DNA of 16,147 bases from the NCBI GenBank assembly GCA_946886645.1, contig CAMPIY010000015.1, positions 1 to 16,147 on the forward strand, read 5' to 3'. Made by a program: the position numbers and the translations under genes. The DNA comes from an uncultured Sphingomonas sp. (GTDB lineage: Bacteria; Pseudomonadota; Alphaproteobacteria; Sphingomonadales; Sphingomonadaceae). This document shows, one piece after another, positions 1 through 6,767 of this stretch. Numbering within the stretch: the first letter of the stretch is position 1; the number at the start of each line of letters is the position of its first letter. The notes under the pieces were generated by a model, which worked only from the letters and a program-made list of their open reading frames with translations, was not told the origin of the DNA and did not search any database.

Positions 1-170
1 CGATGCACCGGCTTCAGCCCGTCGCGCACGTCGGGCAGCGCGCGGCTGACGATCACCGACATGGCGTAATCGAGGTAGCTGGTCTTCATCTCCTCGACGA
101 TGGAGATGGGGGCAATATCGCCGCCCGAAGGGGGCAGGCTGGTGTCGTCGGCCGGAGGCTGGGTCGCCAA
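1..170 (-). CDS. gyrA: DNA gyrase subunit A, N-terminal fragment (cut by window edge)
   Basis: GyrA is the breakage-reunion subunit of the type II topoisomerase that introduces negative supercoils. Only about 56 N-terminal residues are present, and the gene runs off the left edge. The visible part contains the conserved opening [20 protein letters not shown] followed by GLKPVHR, which is diagnostic for GyrA/ParC; the IVEEM stretch before it suits GyrA. I chose a TTG start at 170 because AGGA lies 7 bases upstream and it gives a tail of about 20 residues before the conserved block. An in-frame ATG at 242 would add 24 residues, but its only purine-rich stretch is one base away. The active-site tyrosine lies outside the window. 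ParC is the main alternative and is less likely. Confidence 0.9.
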   Translation of the reverse strand, partial: MATQPPADDTSLPPSGGDIAPISIVEEMKTSYLDYAMSVIVSRALPDVRDGLKPVH

Positions 171-484
171 GGAAAAATCCTGTCGTTTCGAGTTATTCAA
201 ACAAGCGGGAAAGAAGCTGCCTTCCGGCAGATTCGCCCCCATGCCCTAGCTAGACCATGGGCAATCGGAGCGCCACCCCCGCGCACGCATATGCGCGCGC
301 GAGTCGGGCAGTGGCCGCGTGCATTTGATATGGGGATTTTCCCAGCTATTCCAACCGGTTCAAATGGCGTTCAGGCCCGCATGGCCATTGGCGCTTTTCG
401 CGCGAAGGCTGGAAGTCTATGGGCAGGCGCGTCAACGGGATTATGCCTCCTGCCGCACAGCGCGGAGGCGCCAAGGAGATTCGT
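171..484. other. Divergent intergenic region between gyrA and a TPR gene
   Basis: This 314-base spacer has no credible gene; open frames in it are short and lack family features. It must hold the promoters of gyrA (leftward) and the TPR gene (rightward). I see no clean TTGAC/GCTA pair in either direction. It contains a 20-bp near-palindrome at 281-300, a CTAGCTAG palindrome at 246-253, a small hairpin at 217-230 (CTGCC stem, which on the gyrA strand has a GGAA loop), AACCGGTT at 353-360 and TTCGCGCGAA at 397-406. The ribosome binding site AGGAGA of the right-hand gene is at 474-479. Confidence 0.7.
281..300. promoter_or_regulatory. Near-perfect 20-bp palindrome, candidate operator
   Basis: The sequence gcgcacgcatatgcgcgcgc is self-complementary except for one pair (285/296). 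It is centred on CATATG, about 110 bases upstream of the gyrA start and 185 bases upstream of the TPR gene. Its position between divergent genes fits a binding site for a dimeric regulator. Alternating purine-pyrimidine sequence such as this can also form unusual DNA structures, and it arises easily in GC-rich DNA. The regulator is unknown and the function is inferred. Confidence 0.3.
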
Positions 485-1765
485 ATGAGCTACAAGGGTT
501 TTGCATTGGGAATGCTGCTCGCGAGCAGCGCCCTTTTCGCGCCGTCGATTGCGTCGGCCCAATATGGTCCGAGCGCTCCGGCGTCCGCGGCGCAGCCCAA
601 GGCCGAAGGCGCGCAGAATAGCGCGGCTCCGGAAAGGAAATACGACATTTCCAAACAAGCGCGGCCGGCGCTGGCCGAGCTGCAGACGGCGGTCAATGCA
701 AAGGACGCGGCGAACATCCCGGCCAAGCTCGCGGCGGCGCAGGCCAAGGCCAAGACCGCCGACGATCGCTACCTCATTGGCCAGCTCCAGCTGAAGGCCG
801 CCATCGACAGCAACAATATGGCGCTTGCCGCCCAGGCGATCGATGCGATGCTGGCAACCGGCGTCGCGCCGCCGTCGGAGCTGGCGGGGCTGTACGAGAG
901 CAGCGCGCAAATCAACTATAACGCCAAGGCCTTCGACAAGGCGGGCACGGCGCTGGAGCAGGCGCTGAAATATGAACCGAACAACGTCGATACGATCATC
1001 ATGCTGGCCGAGACTCGCAATGCCCAGGCTCGTGTCCCCGAAGCGGTCGGATTGATCCAGAAGGCGATCGGCATCCGTCAGCAGGCTGGCCAGAAGCCGG
1101 ACGAAAAATGGTTCAAGCGCGCGATCGCGCTCTCCTACAACGCAAAAATGCCGGTGGCTTCCACGATCGCGCTGGATTGGGTGGCTGCCTATCCGACATC
1201 GGCGAACTGGCGCGACGCCATCCGCATCTACCAGACCGGCAGCAAGCTCGATGATGCTGGAATGATCGATTCGATGAGGCTGGCCGACGCTGCCAATGCG
1301 CTGTCCGGCGAGAGCGATTATTTCAGGCTGGCCAATACGCTGGTCAACAAGGGATTTGCCGGCGAGGCGAAGCTGGTTCTCGATCGCGGCTTCGCGGCGA
1401 ACAAGATCAGCAAGACGAGCTCGATTTTCACGCAGCTCTATTCCGTGGCGACGTCCAAGTCGCAAGGCGATCGCGCCTCGCTGGCCGGAGCGGCCACGAC
1501 TGCACTCGCCTCGCCGGACGCGAAGAAGGTGATGGTCGTTGCCGACGCCTATTACGGCTATGGCGACTATGCGAAGGCGGTCGAGTTGTACCGCGCCGCG
1601 CTCGGCAAGACCGGCGTTGACAAGGACCTGGCGAACCTTCGGCTTGGAATGGCGCTGGCACGGTCGGGCGACAAGGCCGGCGCAACGGCCGCGCTGAACG
1701 CCGCGGGGGGCGCACAAGCGGACGTCGCCAAGATGTGGAAGATTTACGTGGCCACCCACGGCTGA
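485..1765 (+). CDS. Secreted tetratricopeptide-repeat protein, function unknown
   Basis: The product is 426 residues, probably periplasmic. Residues 1-25 form a Sec signal peptide: a short Lys-containing start, a hydrophobic core GFALGMLLASSALFAP, then SIASA with cleavage before Gln26. A low-complexity Ala/Gln/Pro linker follows. Helical repeats fill the rest: TPR-like units near 136-167 (pattern NAKAFDKAGTALEQALKYEP) and 170-201, and again near 349-382 (GYGDYAKAVELYRAAL) and 390-415. There is no catalytic motif, so it is probably a protein-interaction scaffold. I chose the ATG at 485 because AGGAGA ends 5 bases upstream and the signal peptide begins there; an upstream in-frame ATG at 419 would spoil the signal sequence. 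It stands alone, with a hairpin terminator after it and gyrA divergent before it. The partner is unknown. Confidence 0.85.
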   Translation: MSYKGFALGMLLASSALFAPSIASAQYGPSAPASAAQPKAEGAQNSAAPERKYDISKQARPALAELQTAVNAKDAANIPAKLAAAQAKAKTADDRYLIGQLQLKAAIDSNNMALAAQAIDAMLATGVAPPSELAGLYESSAQINYNAKAFDKAGTALEQALKYEPNNVDTIIMLAETRNAQARVPEAVGLIQKAIGIRQQAGQKPDEKWFKRAIALSYNAKMPVASTIALDWVAAYPTSANWRDAIRIYQTGSKLDDAGMIDSMRLADAANALSGESDYFRLANTLVNKGFAGEAKLVLDRGFAANKISKTSSIFTQLYSVATSKSQGDRASLAGAATTALASPDAKKVMVVADAYYGYGDYAKAVELYRAALGKTGVDKDLANLRLGMALARSGDKAGATAALNAAGGAQADVAKMWKIYVATHG

Positions 1766-1782
1766 TTTTCTCGCGCATATCG

Positions 1783-1824
1783 GAAAAGCTGGGCGTCGGG
1801 TCATCGATCCGGCGCCCTCTTTTC
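1783..1824 (+). terminator. Rho-independent terminator after the TPR gene
   Basis: A 9-bp GC-rich stem (1791-1799 with 1809-1817, one U-G pair) has a 9-base loop and is followed by TCTTTT. The stem extends outward: GAAAAG at 1783-1788 can pair with CTTTTC at 1819-1824. It begins 18 bases after the stop codon. The flanking A-run means it could also act on leftward transcripts. It isolates the TPR gene from the kinase-like gene. Confidence 0.75.
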
Positions 1825-1837
1825 GTCCCAAAACGGG

Positions 1838-1845
1838 ATGGTTAA
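1838..1845 (-). promoter_or_regulatory. Candidate CtrA half-site (TTAACCAT on the minus strand)
   Basis: The motif ATGGTTAA on the plus strand reads TTAACCAT on the other strand, matching the half-site described for the alphaproteobacterial cell-cycle regulator CtrA. It lies about 70 bases upstream of the kinase-like gene and just past the terminator of the preceding gene, so it sits in the only promoter space available. The match is only 8 bases and the regulatory link is inference. Confidence 0.3.
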
Positions 1846-1915
1846 CGCCCACCACCTGTCGCGCGGAGGGCAGGACCCGCAAGGCTGGGGCGCAAATGCG
1901 TGAAGGCTCGATTAA

Positions 1916-3475
1916 GTGCGTTTTGACGACCGCCTCAAGACGGTGATGACCCAGCCGGTCGCGGACGCCCACGACCGCACCGTCCGCTGGCGCCAGCTCG
2001 TCGACCTGCTGTCGCGGCCCCATGAGGAAATCGATCCCGCCTTGCTCGATGCGGCGCTGACGATGGTCAGGTCGGGATTGCGTGCGGTCGCGAGGCCGAT
2101 CCGGGCGGCAACTGCGCGAAGCATCGCCGGACGGGTCTCGGAGCCACAGCTGGTTGCCATCTTCGCCGGCGACAAGCTGGAAGTCGCGGCGCCATTGCTG
2201 TCGTCCGCCCAGCTCGACGAGGCGGGGTGGGGGATCGTCACCAAAGCAGCCAGTGCCGAAGTCGCGAACTTCATCCGGACCATCCGTGGCGAGCCGGCCG
2301 AGCCTGCGGCCGGCGCTGGGCCACAGCCCACGCAGGAGCCGACAGCGGAAGACGAGCATTCGCATTCGATCAGCGAACTGGTCGCCAGGATCGAGCGGCT
2401 GAAGAGCCGGCGCGAAGGCCAGGCCGCGCCCATCGAGAAATTCGAAGGCGAGCCCGAGCCCGTGGCCCCGCCAAGCCCCGGGTCGATGCTGTTCCGCTGG
2501 GAATGCGACGCGTCCGGGCAGATCGCCTGGGTCGACGGTGCGCCGCGTGGTGCGCTGATCGGTCGGAGCCTGCCGGGAGAGGAAGGCGCGGATCGACGCC
2601 TCGTCCGTGCCTTCGCCGACAGGCTACCCTTCGACGGAGCGCCGCTGACGATCCCCGCGCCGGCCCTCGAAGGCGAGTGGCGGCTAAGCGGTATTCCCGC
2701 CTTCTCGCCCGTGGACGGCCGTTTCCTCGGCTATCGCGGCATTGCCCGTCGGGGGGTCGAGGAAGATGATGAGCCGATTGCACCCCCGGCAGCCAAAAAC
2801 GCACTCACAAGCGACGCGGAATCACTTCGGGAAACGATCCACGAGATCAAGACGCCGCTGAACGCGATCATCGGCTTCGCGGAGATCATCGACGGCCAAT
2901 ATCTGGGACCTGCCCATCGCAGCTACCGCCATCGGGCGGCGGAGATCGTGTCCCAGGCGCGCATCCTGCTCGCGGCGATCGAGGATCTCGACTTTGCGGC
3001 CCGGGTCCAGACCGGGTCGGCGGGTCAGCAGGAGCCGGTCGATCTCGGCAAAATATTGCCTCCGCTGATCGAGGAGCTCGCCGAGCGGGCACTTGCCCGA
3101 AACGTGCAGCTGCGTGTGACGCCGATCGCCGACCAGCATCCATGCGCGCTCGATCGCGATCTGGCCGAGCGCCTTCTTCGCCGCCTGCTCGGTGCGGTCA
3201 TCGACGCCGCCGCGCCGGCGGAAACGATCAAGGTCGACGTTCACGAGGAGCGCGGGCGCTGCCTCGTGTCGGTCACCAGGCCCGCATCGACCGTCCACTT
3301 CAACGAGCGCCAGATGCTGGACCCGTCGTTCCTGACGGCGGGCGAGGAGGAGGGGACGCGTCTCGGGCTCGGCTTTGCACTGCGCCTCGTGCGCGGATTG
3401 GTGAGGCTCGCCGGGGGCAGTCTCAAATTCACGTCGGACCAGATCGTGCTTACCATCCGGGCCGCCAAGGCGTGA
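1916..3475 (+). CDS. Histidine-kinase-like protein (HEAT-like, PAS, HisKA, degenerate ATPase domain)
   Basis: The product is 519 residues with no signal peptide or membrane segment, so it is cytoplasmic. Residues about 20-125 are helical and resemble DUF2336/HEAT repeats (pattern FAGDKLEVAAPLLSSAQL). An acidic Pro/Ala linker follows, then a PAS-like region (about 192-275, RWECDASGQIAWVDG to FLGYRGIARR). A HisKA dimerisation helix has the phospho-acceptor motif HEIKTPLNAIIGFAEI with His309. The C-terminal ATP-binding domain keeps only a G2-like box (LGLGFALRLVRGLVRLAGG). The N-box Asn is absent (RLLRRLLGAVIDAAAP), as is the G1 DxGxG. It may therefore be a phosphotransferase, phosphatase or pseudokinase rather than a normal kinase. 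The GTG start at 1916 directly follows an in-frame stop, has GAAGG about 9 bases upstream, and gives the MRFDD opening I associate with sphingomonad relatives; ATG at 1946 is the alternative. No response regulator is adjacent. Confidence 0.8.
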   Translation: MRFDDRLKTVMTQPVADAHDRTVRWRQLVDLLSRPHEEIDPALLDAALTMVRSGLRAVARPIRAATARSIAGRVSEPQLVAIFAGDKLEVAAPLLSSAQLDEAGWGIVTKAASAEVANFIRTIRGEPAEPAAGAGPQPTQEPTAEDEHSHSISELVARIERLKSRREGQAAPIEKFEGEPEPVAPPSPGSMLFRWECDASGQIAWVDGAPRGALIGRSLPGEEGADRRLVRAFADRLPFDGAPLTIPAPALEGEWRLSGIPAFSPVDGRFLGYRGIARRGVEEDDEPIAPPAAKNALTSDAESLRETIHEIKTPLNAIIGFAEIIDGQYLGPAHRSYRHRAAEIVSQARILLAAIEDLDFAARVQTGSAGQQEPVDLGKILPPLIEELAERALARNVQLRVTPIADQHPCALDRDLAERLLRRLLGAVIDAAAPAETIKVDVHEERGRCLVSVTRPASTVHFNERQMLDPSFLTAGEEEGTRLGLGFALRLVRGLVRLAGGSLKFTSDQIVLTIRAAKA

Positions 3476-3487
3476 CCTTTGCGGCCG

Positions 3488-3564
3488 TGGTGGGCCCGGC
3501 AGGACTCGAACCCGCAACCAAGCCGTTATGAGCGGCCAGCTCTAACCAGTTGAGCTACAGGCCC
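3488..3564 (-). tRNA. tRNA-Ile(CAT), the lysidine-type isoleucine tRNA
   Basis: A full 77-base cloverleaf is present: acceptor GGGCCTG/CGGGCCC with one wobble pair, D-arm GCTC/GAGC, anticodon stem GGCCG/CGGCT with loop CTCATAA (anticodon CAT), T-arm GCGGG-TTCGAGT-CCTGC, discriminator A, and an encoded CCA at 3490-3488. A CAT anticodon could mean Met, initiator Met or Ile. GGGCC acceptor ends with GGCTTGGTTGCGGG resemble alphaproteobacterial tRNA-Ile2, whose wobble C becomes lysidine through TilS to read AUA; the elongator Met tRNA of this group usually starts GGCGG. The encoded 3' end is only 12 bases from the stop codon of the convergent kinase-like gene. Confidence 0.87.
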
Positions 3565-3566
3565 CA

Positions 3567-3672
3567 CCCGTGAAGCCGTCACGGGAGTAAATCCCGTGAC
3601 GTCAGTCCTCGCTTAGCGAGGCTGGCCGGCTTTCGCCACTCTACGCGCTGCTGGCGATTGACGAGCAATCGC
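3567..3672. repeat. Cluster of inverted repeats between the two tRNA genes
   Basis: The 134-base spacer between the tRNA genes holds three perfect hairpins. One is GTCACGGG...CCCGTGAC at 3578-3600 (8-bp stem, 7-base loop). One is CCTCGC-TTA-GCGAGG at 3607-3621. One is GCGATTG-ACGAG-CAATCGC at 3654-3672. A further CCCGTGA at 3567-3573 can also pair with TCACGGG at 3579-3585, so the first hairpin has a competing partner. No T-run follows any stem in the tRNA direction, so these are not ordinary terminators. They could shape processing of a joint tRNA-Pro/tRNA-Ile transcript. Confidence 0.6.
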
Positions 3673-3697
3673 TGCGCTGCGCTCGGTGGCTCAAGTC

Positions 3698-3775
<78 letters not shown>

Positions 3776-3815
3776 ACTGGCGCGCCCCTAGCAGCGGCAA
3801 AGTCGGTGCGAAAGG

Positions 3816-4073
3816 CTAATTCGCCTTGTTGCCGCCGGTATCGACGTCGACCTTCACGTCGAGGTTGTCGGCCTTGTTTTCGACCTTGTCCGCCGTCTGC
3901 TGGACGTCGTTCGATACCTTGCCGGCAATATCTTCGGCCGCGTTGGCGGCGTCGGAAATGCCGTTTTCGGCGACGTCCTGATTATATTCGATCGTCATCT
4001 GGTCGTTCTTGTCGTCGGTCGTCACCTGGCAAGCGCCGAGCGCCAGCAGGGGCAAGGCCAAAATCAAGCGCAT
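3816..4073 (-). CDS. Small predicted lipoprotein
   Basis: The product is 85 residues. It begins MRLILALPLLALGAC, a short lipoprotein signal with lipobox LGAC and acylation site Cys15. The mature part is about 70 residues, highly charged and rich in Asp, Asn, Lys and Ala, with an Ala-rich amphipathic helix (about 40-65) and a polar C-terminal tail. There are no further cysteines. GAAAGGA just upstream of the ATG supports the start. It lies 32 bases after the M28 peptidase stop on the same strand, so the two may be cotranscribed. I do not recognise a family; it loosely resembles small envelope lipoproteins of the entericidin type in size and composition only. Confidence 0.75.
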   Translation of the reverse strand: MRLILALPLLALGACQVTTDDKNDQMTIEYNQDVAENGISDAANAAEDIAGKVSNDVQQTADKVENKADNLDVKVDVDTGGNKAN

Positions 4074-4105
4074 GATCGTCCTTTCGCAATTGAGATGCGG
4101 AAGGA

Positions 4106-5482
4106 TTAACGCCGCTTCCCGCCTTTCGGCTCCTCGATTCCGCCGGACAGCACTGCCAAAACCGCTGTCCAGGCCGCGACATTCTGCCGAAGCTGGGCCG
4201 GGTCGACCTTGTCCAGCGTGTCGTCGGGCGTGTGGTGATAGTCGAAATAGCGGATGCCATCCTGGCTGAGGCCGACGCCGGGCATTCCGTCTGCGAGCAT
4301 CGGGCCGATGTCCGATCCCTCGGCTTCGGTGAACGATCCGGTGACAATGCCGAGCGGGGCCAGCGCCTTGCCGATCGCCTCGGCCTCCGGCTTGCGGGCA
4401 TCGCCCAGCTTGCTGTTCACCTTCCAGATGCGATCCGCGCCGAAATCGCTTTCGAGAAGCGCGTAATGCGGCTCCTTGCCATGCTTGGCGCGATAATCGA
4501 TCCCGCCGAACAGGCCGACTTCCTCGGCCCCGAACCAGACGATGCGGATGGTGCGGAGCGGACGGCCCGCATCCATGATCCGCTTGGCCGCAGCCGCTGC
4601 AATGGCGACTCCGGTCGCGTCGTCGATCGCGCCGGTCCCGAGGTCCCAGCTGTCGAGGTGTCCACCGACTAGGATCGGCGGCAGCGACGGATCGCGGCCG
4701 GGAACCTCGGCAATGACATTGCCCGACTGGCGAGTGCCGATGTTCTGGCTGACCAGCACCAGGTGCATCGTCACCGGCTTTCCGCGCTTCAGGATGCGCA
4801 TCATCTGTTCCGCGTCGGGGATCGTCAGGGCGCCCGCGGGGATCGGCTTCGCGCCGTCGTTGAAGGTCATCACGCCGGCGTGCGGATTGCGGTGGTGATC
4901 GGTACCGATCGAGCGGACGACGATCGCGAGCGCGCCCTTCTGGGAGGCAACCGTCGGACCCTGCCGGCGCGGCGCTCCGAACTGGCCGTAACCGGAGCCG
5001 TCCTGGTTGGCCATCATGCGATGATCGACGAAGACGATCTTGCCTTTGACCGCGCTGTCCGGCGCGGCGCGAAGCGCATCGACGCTGTCGAAGGCGACGA
5101 TTTCGCCCGTCACGCCCTGCGGTCCGGTGGACGCGCTATTGCCCAGCGCCGTCACGACCATTTTCTGCGGGAAGGGCGCGAGGATGGTCGCGCTCTCGGC
5201 GCCGCGGGTCCAGACGGGCATGTCGAACGGTTCGACCCGGACGTTGGAGAAACCCATCGCCGTCAGCTTTCGCACCGCCCAGTCGCGGGCGCGGGCCTCC
5301 GCCTCGGTCCCTGCGAGCCGTTGCCCGACCTCGGTCGTCAGCCCTTCAGTGATGTCCCAGGCATAATGATCATCATTCAGCGCGGCGTCGCGCAGCGCGC
5401 CAATCTGTTCGGGCGACGGAATCGTCTGGGCGGCAAGCGGGGATGCAGCGGCGAGAAGGGCGGCGGCGAGAAGTTTCTTCAA
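4106..5482 (-). CDS. Exported M28-family zinc metallopeptidase with PA domain
   Basis: The product is 458 residues, similar in layout to carboxypeptidase Q-type M28 enzymes, and probably a periplasmic aminopeptidase or carboxypeptidase. Residues 1-18 form a signal peptide (MKKLLAAALLAAASPLAA, cleaved before Gln19). A PA-type insert lies near 135-225 (VKGKIVFVDHRM). The dinuclear zinc site is intact: His275 and Asp277 (GGHLDSWD), bridging Asp287 (GAIDDATG), Glu320 and Glu321 (WFGAEEVG), Asp346 (LESDFGAD) and His416 or His417 (YHHTPDDT). The open frame extends 99 codons further upstream, but I chose the TTG at 5482 because GGAG lies 7 bases before it and the signal peptide starts there. The substrate is unknown. 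The small lipoprotein gene follows by 32 bases. Confidence 0.9.
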   Translation of the reverse strand: MKKLLAAALLAAASPLAAQTIPSPEQIGALRDAALNDDHYAWDITEGLTTEVGQRLAGTEAEARARDWAVRKLTAMGFSNVRVEPFDMPVWTRGAESATILAPFPQKMVVTALGNSASTGPQGVTGEIVAFDSVDALRAAPDSAVKGKIVFVDHRMMANQDGSGYGQFGAPRRQGPTVASQKGALAIVVRSIGTDHHRNPHAGVMTFNDGAKPIPAGALTIPDAEQMMRILKRGKPVTMHLVLVSQNIGTRQSGNVIAEVPGRDPSLPPILVGGHLDSWDLGTGAIDDATGVAIAAAAAKRIMDAGRPLRTIRIVWFGAEEVGLFGGIDYRAKHGKEPHYALLESDFGADRIWKVNSKLGDARKPEAEAIGKALAPLGIVTGSFTEAEGSDIGPMLADGMPGVGLSQDGIRYFDYHHTPDDTLDKVDPAQLRQNVAAWTAVLAVLSGGIEEPKGGKRR

Positions 5483-5573
5483 GTTCCAACTCCAACCAAT
5501 CGTCAGGGCCTGTTGAAGGCTCTGGCAGAGATGTAGGGCAAGGCTTGGGTCAGCCCGAACGGACGGCAGCCAC

Positions 5574-5601
5574 GCTAGCCCCATCGATGTAATTTTGTCA
5601 C
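5574..5601 (-). promoter_or_regulatory. Candidate promoter of the M28 peptidase gene
   Basis: On the minus strand, GTGACA (5601-5596) resembles a -35 box and GCTAGC (5579-5574) resembles the alphaproteobacterial -10 element that begins GCTA; they are 16 bases apart. Transcription would start near 5567, leaving a leader of about 85 bases before the TTG start codon. The call rests on motif similarity only. Confidence 0.33.
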
Positions 5602-5627
5602 CGCCATTCGTCGAAAATCGCGTAGCG

Positions 5628-5645
5628 CCCCGGCGAAGGCCGGGG
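5628..5645. repeat. REP-like GC-rich hairpin after the radical SAM gene
   Basis: CCCCGGC-GAAG-GCCGGGG is a perfect 7-bp stem with a 4-base loop, 7 bases past the stop codon of the radical SAM gene. Its sequence, followed by TCCAG on the plus strand, looks like the dispersed palindromic elements common between genes in sphingomonads and other alphaproteobacteria. No proper T-run follows on the minus strand, so it is more likely an extragenic repeat that stabilises the 3' end of the message than a terminator. Only one copy is seen here; repetition elsewhere in the genome is assumed. Confidence 0.55.
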
Positions 5646-5652
5646 TCCAGCC

Positions 5653-6723
5653 CTACAACAGCCTCAACTGATCGCCCTGCGGAGGCTCGAACAGATCGCG
5701 CCGGAGCGGGAACTTCGCCTGCGGCAGTCCATAGCGTTTCGCCGCTTTCTCGAACCGCGTTCGAAGGAGGTCGGCCCACGGCCCTTGCCCTCGCATCCGG
5801 GTGAAGAAGTTCGGATCATTGTCGCGGCCTCCGCGAATGGCATTGACGGTCGCCATCACCTTGCCGGCCCGGTCTGGATAATGTTCCTCGAGCCAGGCCC
5901 GAAACAGCGGCGCCACCTCATGGGGCAGCCGGACGGGAAGCCAGAAACCGCCCCGTGCGCCCGCCTCCGCGGCGGCTGCTACAATGCTCTCCATTTCATG
6001 GTCGGTGATCTGCGGCACGACCGGAGCGATGGCGACAAAGGCTGGAACGCCCGCATCGACGAGCGCCTTGATCGCCGCAAGCCTCTTTCGCGGCGCCGGT
6101 GCACGAGGCTCGAGCGTCTTGTGGATTTTCGGGTCGAGCGACGTCACCGAGATTGCGACCGAGGCAATGCCAAGCCTGGCGGCGGGCGCGATGATATCGA
6201 GGTCGCGGAGTACCCGATCCGATTTGGTGGTGATGGTGAATGGATGCTTGGTTTCCAGGAGGAGCTCCAGGACCGACCGCGTCACCCGCCAATGCTCCTC
6301 GATCGGCTGATAGGGGTCTGTGTTAGTGCCCAGCGCGATTGGTGCGACTTCGTAGCCAGGGCGGGAGAGGGCGGCATGAAGCAGTTTGGCCGCATCCGGT
6401 TTCACGAACAGCCGGCTTTCGAAATCTACCCCTGGCGACAGGTCGTGATAGGCGTGGGTCGGGCGGGCGAAACAATAGATGCAGCCATGCTCGCAGCCCC
6501 GATAAGGGTTCACCGACCGGTCGAACCCGATGTCGGGCGAGCTGTTGCGGGTCAGGATCGACTTGGGCTTCTCGATCGTGACCGTGGTTCGCCGCGGCAC
6601 GATCCCGTCCAGGCTTTCGACGCTGTCCAGCCAGTCGCCCTCCGCGACCCGCTCCTTCAAATTGAAGCGAGTCGGGGTCGCATTGCGCGTCGCCCCGCGC
6701 GATTTGATCGACTCGACCGGCAT
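5653..6723 (-). CDS. PA0069-type radical SAM protein, spore photoproduct lyase-like
   Basis: The product is 356 residues. It has the radical SAM cluster CxxxCxxC (CEHGCIYC; Cys77, Cys81, Cys84), preceded by SVNPYRGC, and the TNTDPYQPIE and TTKSDRVLRDLD stretches typical of the PA0069 family, which is related to SplB. Such proteins bind a 4Fe-4S cluster and S-adenosylmethionine; the reaction of this family is not known to me, though DNA or RNA repair is often suggested from the SplB likeness. Length is normal and the core is intact. The ATG at 6723 has only a weak ribosome binding site, but its MPVESIKSRGATRNATPTRF opening matches family N-termini. It starts 44 bases after the transglycosylase stop on the same strand. 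Confidence 0.88.
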   Translation of the reverse strand: MPVESIKSRGATRNATPTRFNLKERVAEGDWLDSVESLDGIVPRRTTVTIEKPKSILTRNSSPDIGFDRSVNPYRGCEHGCIYCFARPTHAYHDLSPGVDFESRLFVKPDAAKLLHAALSRPGYEVAPIALGTNTDPYQPIEEHWRVTRSVLELLLETKHPFTITTKSDRVLRDLDIIAPAARLGIASVAISVTSLDPKIHKTLEPRAPAPRKRLAAIKALVDAGVPAFVAIAPVVPQITDHEMESIVAAAAEAGARGGFWLPVRLPHEVAPLFRAWLEEHYPDRAGKVMATVNAIRGGRDNDPNFFTRMRGQGPWADLLRTRFEKAAKRYGLPQAKFPLRRDLFEPPQGDQLRLL

Positions 6724-6767
6724 GGCGCGATGATGCGCTCAGCCGTGGAACATATCAAGAACAGAAA

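Noticed and set aside
3..488. Plus-strand open frame at the left edge
   Set aside because: It is antisense to gyrA and continues through the intergenic spacer without protein-like features.
371..2365. A 664-codon open frame on the minus strand
   Set aside because: It runs antisense through the first TPR gene, the terminator and half of the kinase-like gene. It is Arg-rich with no domain or signal, as expected for a shadow frame in GC-rich DNA.
3578..3600. Hairpin considered as a terminator for tRNA-Pro
   Set aside because: There is no T-run after the stem on the minus strand, and the same transcript probably continues into tRNA-Ile.
5483..5779. N-terminal extension of the M28 peptidase by 99 codons
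   Set aside because: The extension has intergenic composition, covers the REP-like hairpin and candidate promoter, and would bury the signal peptide.
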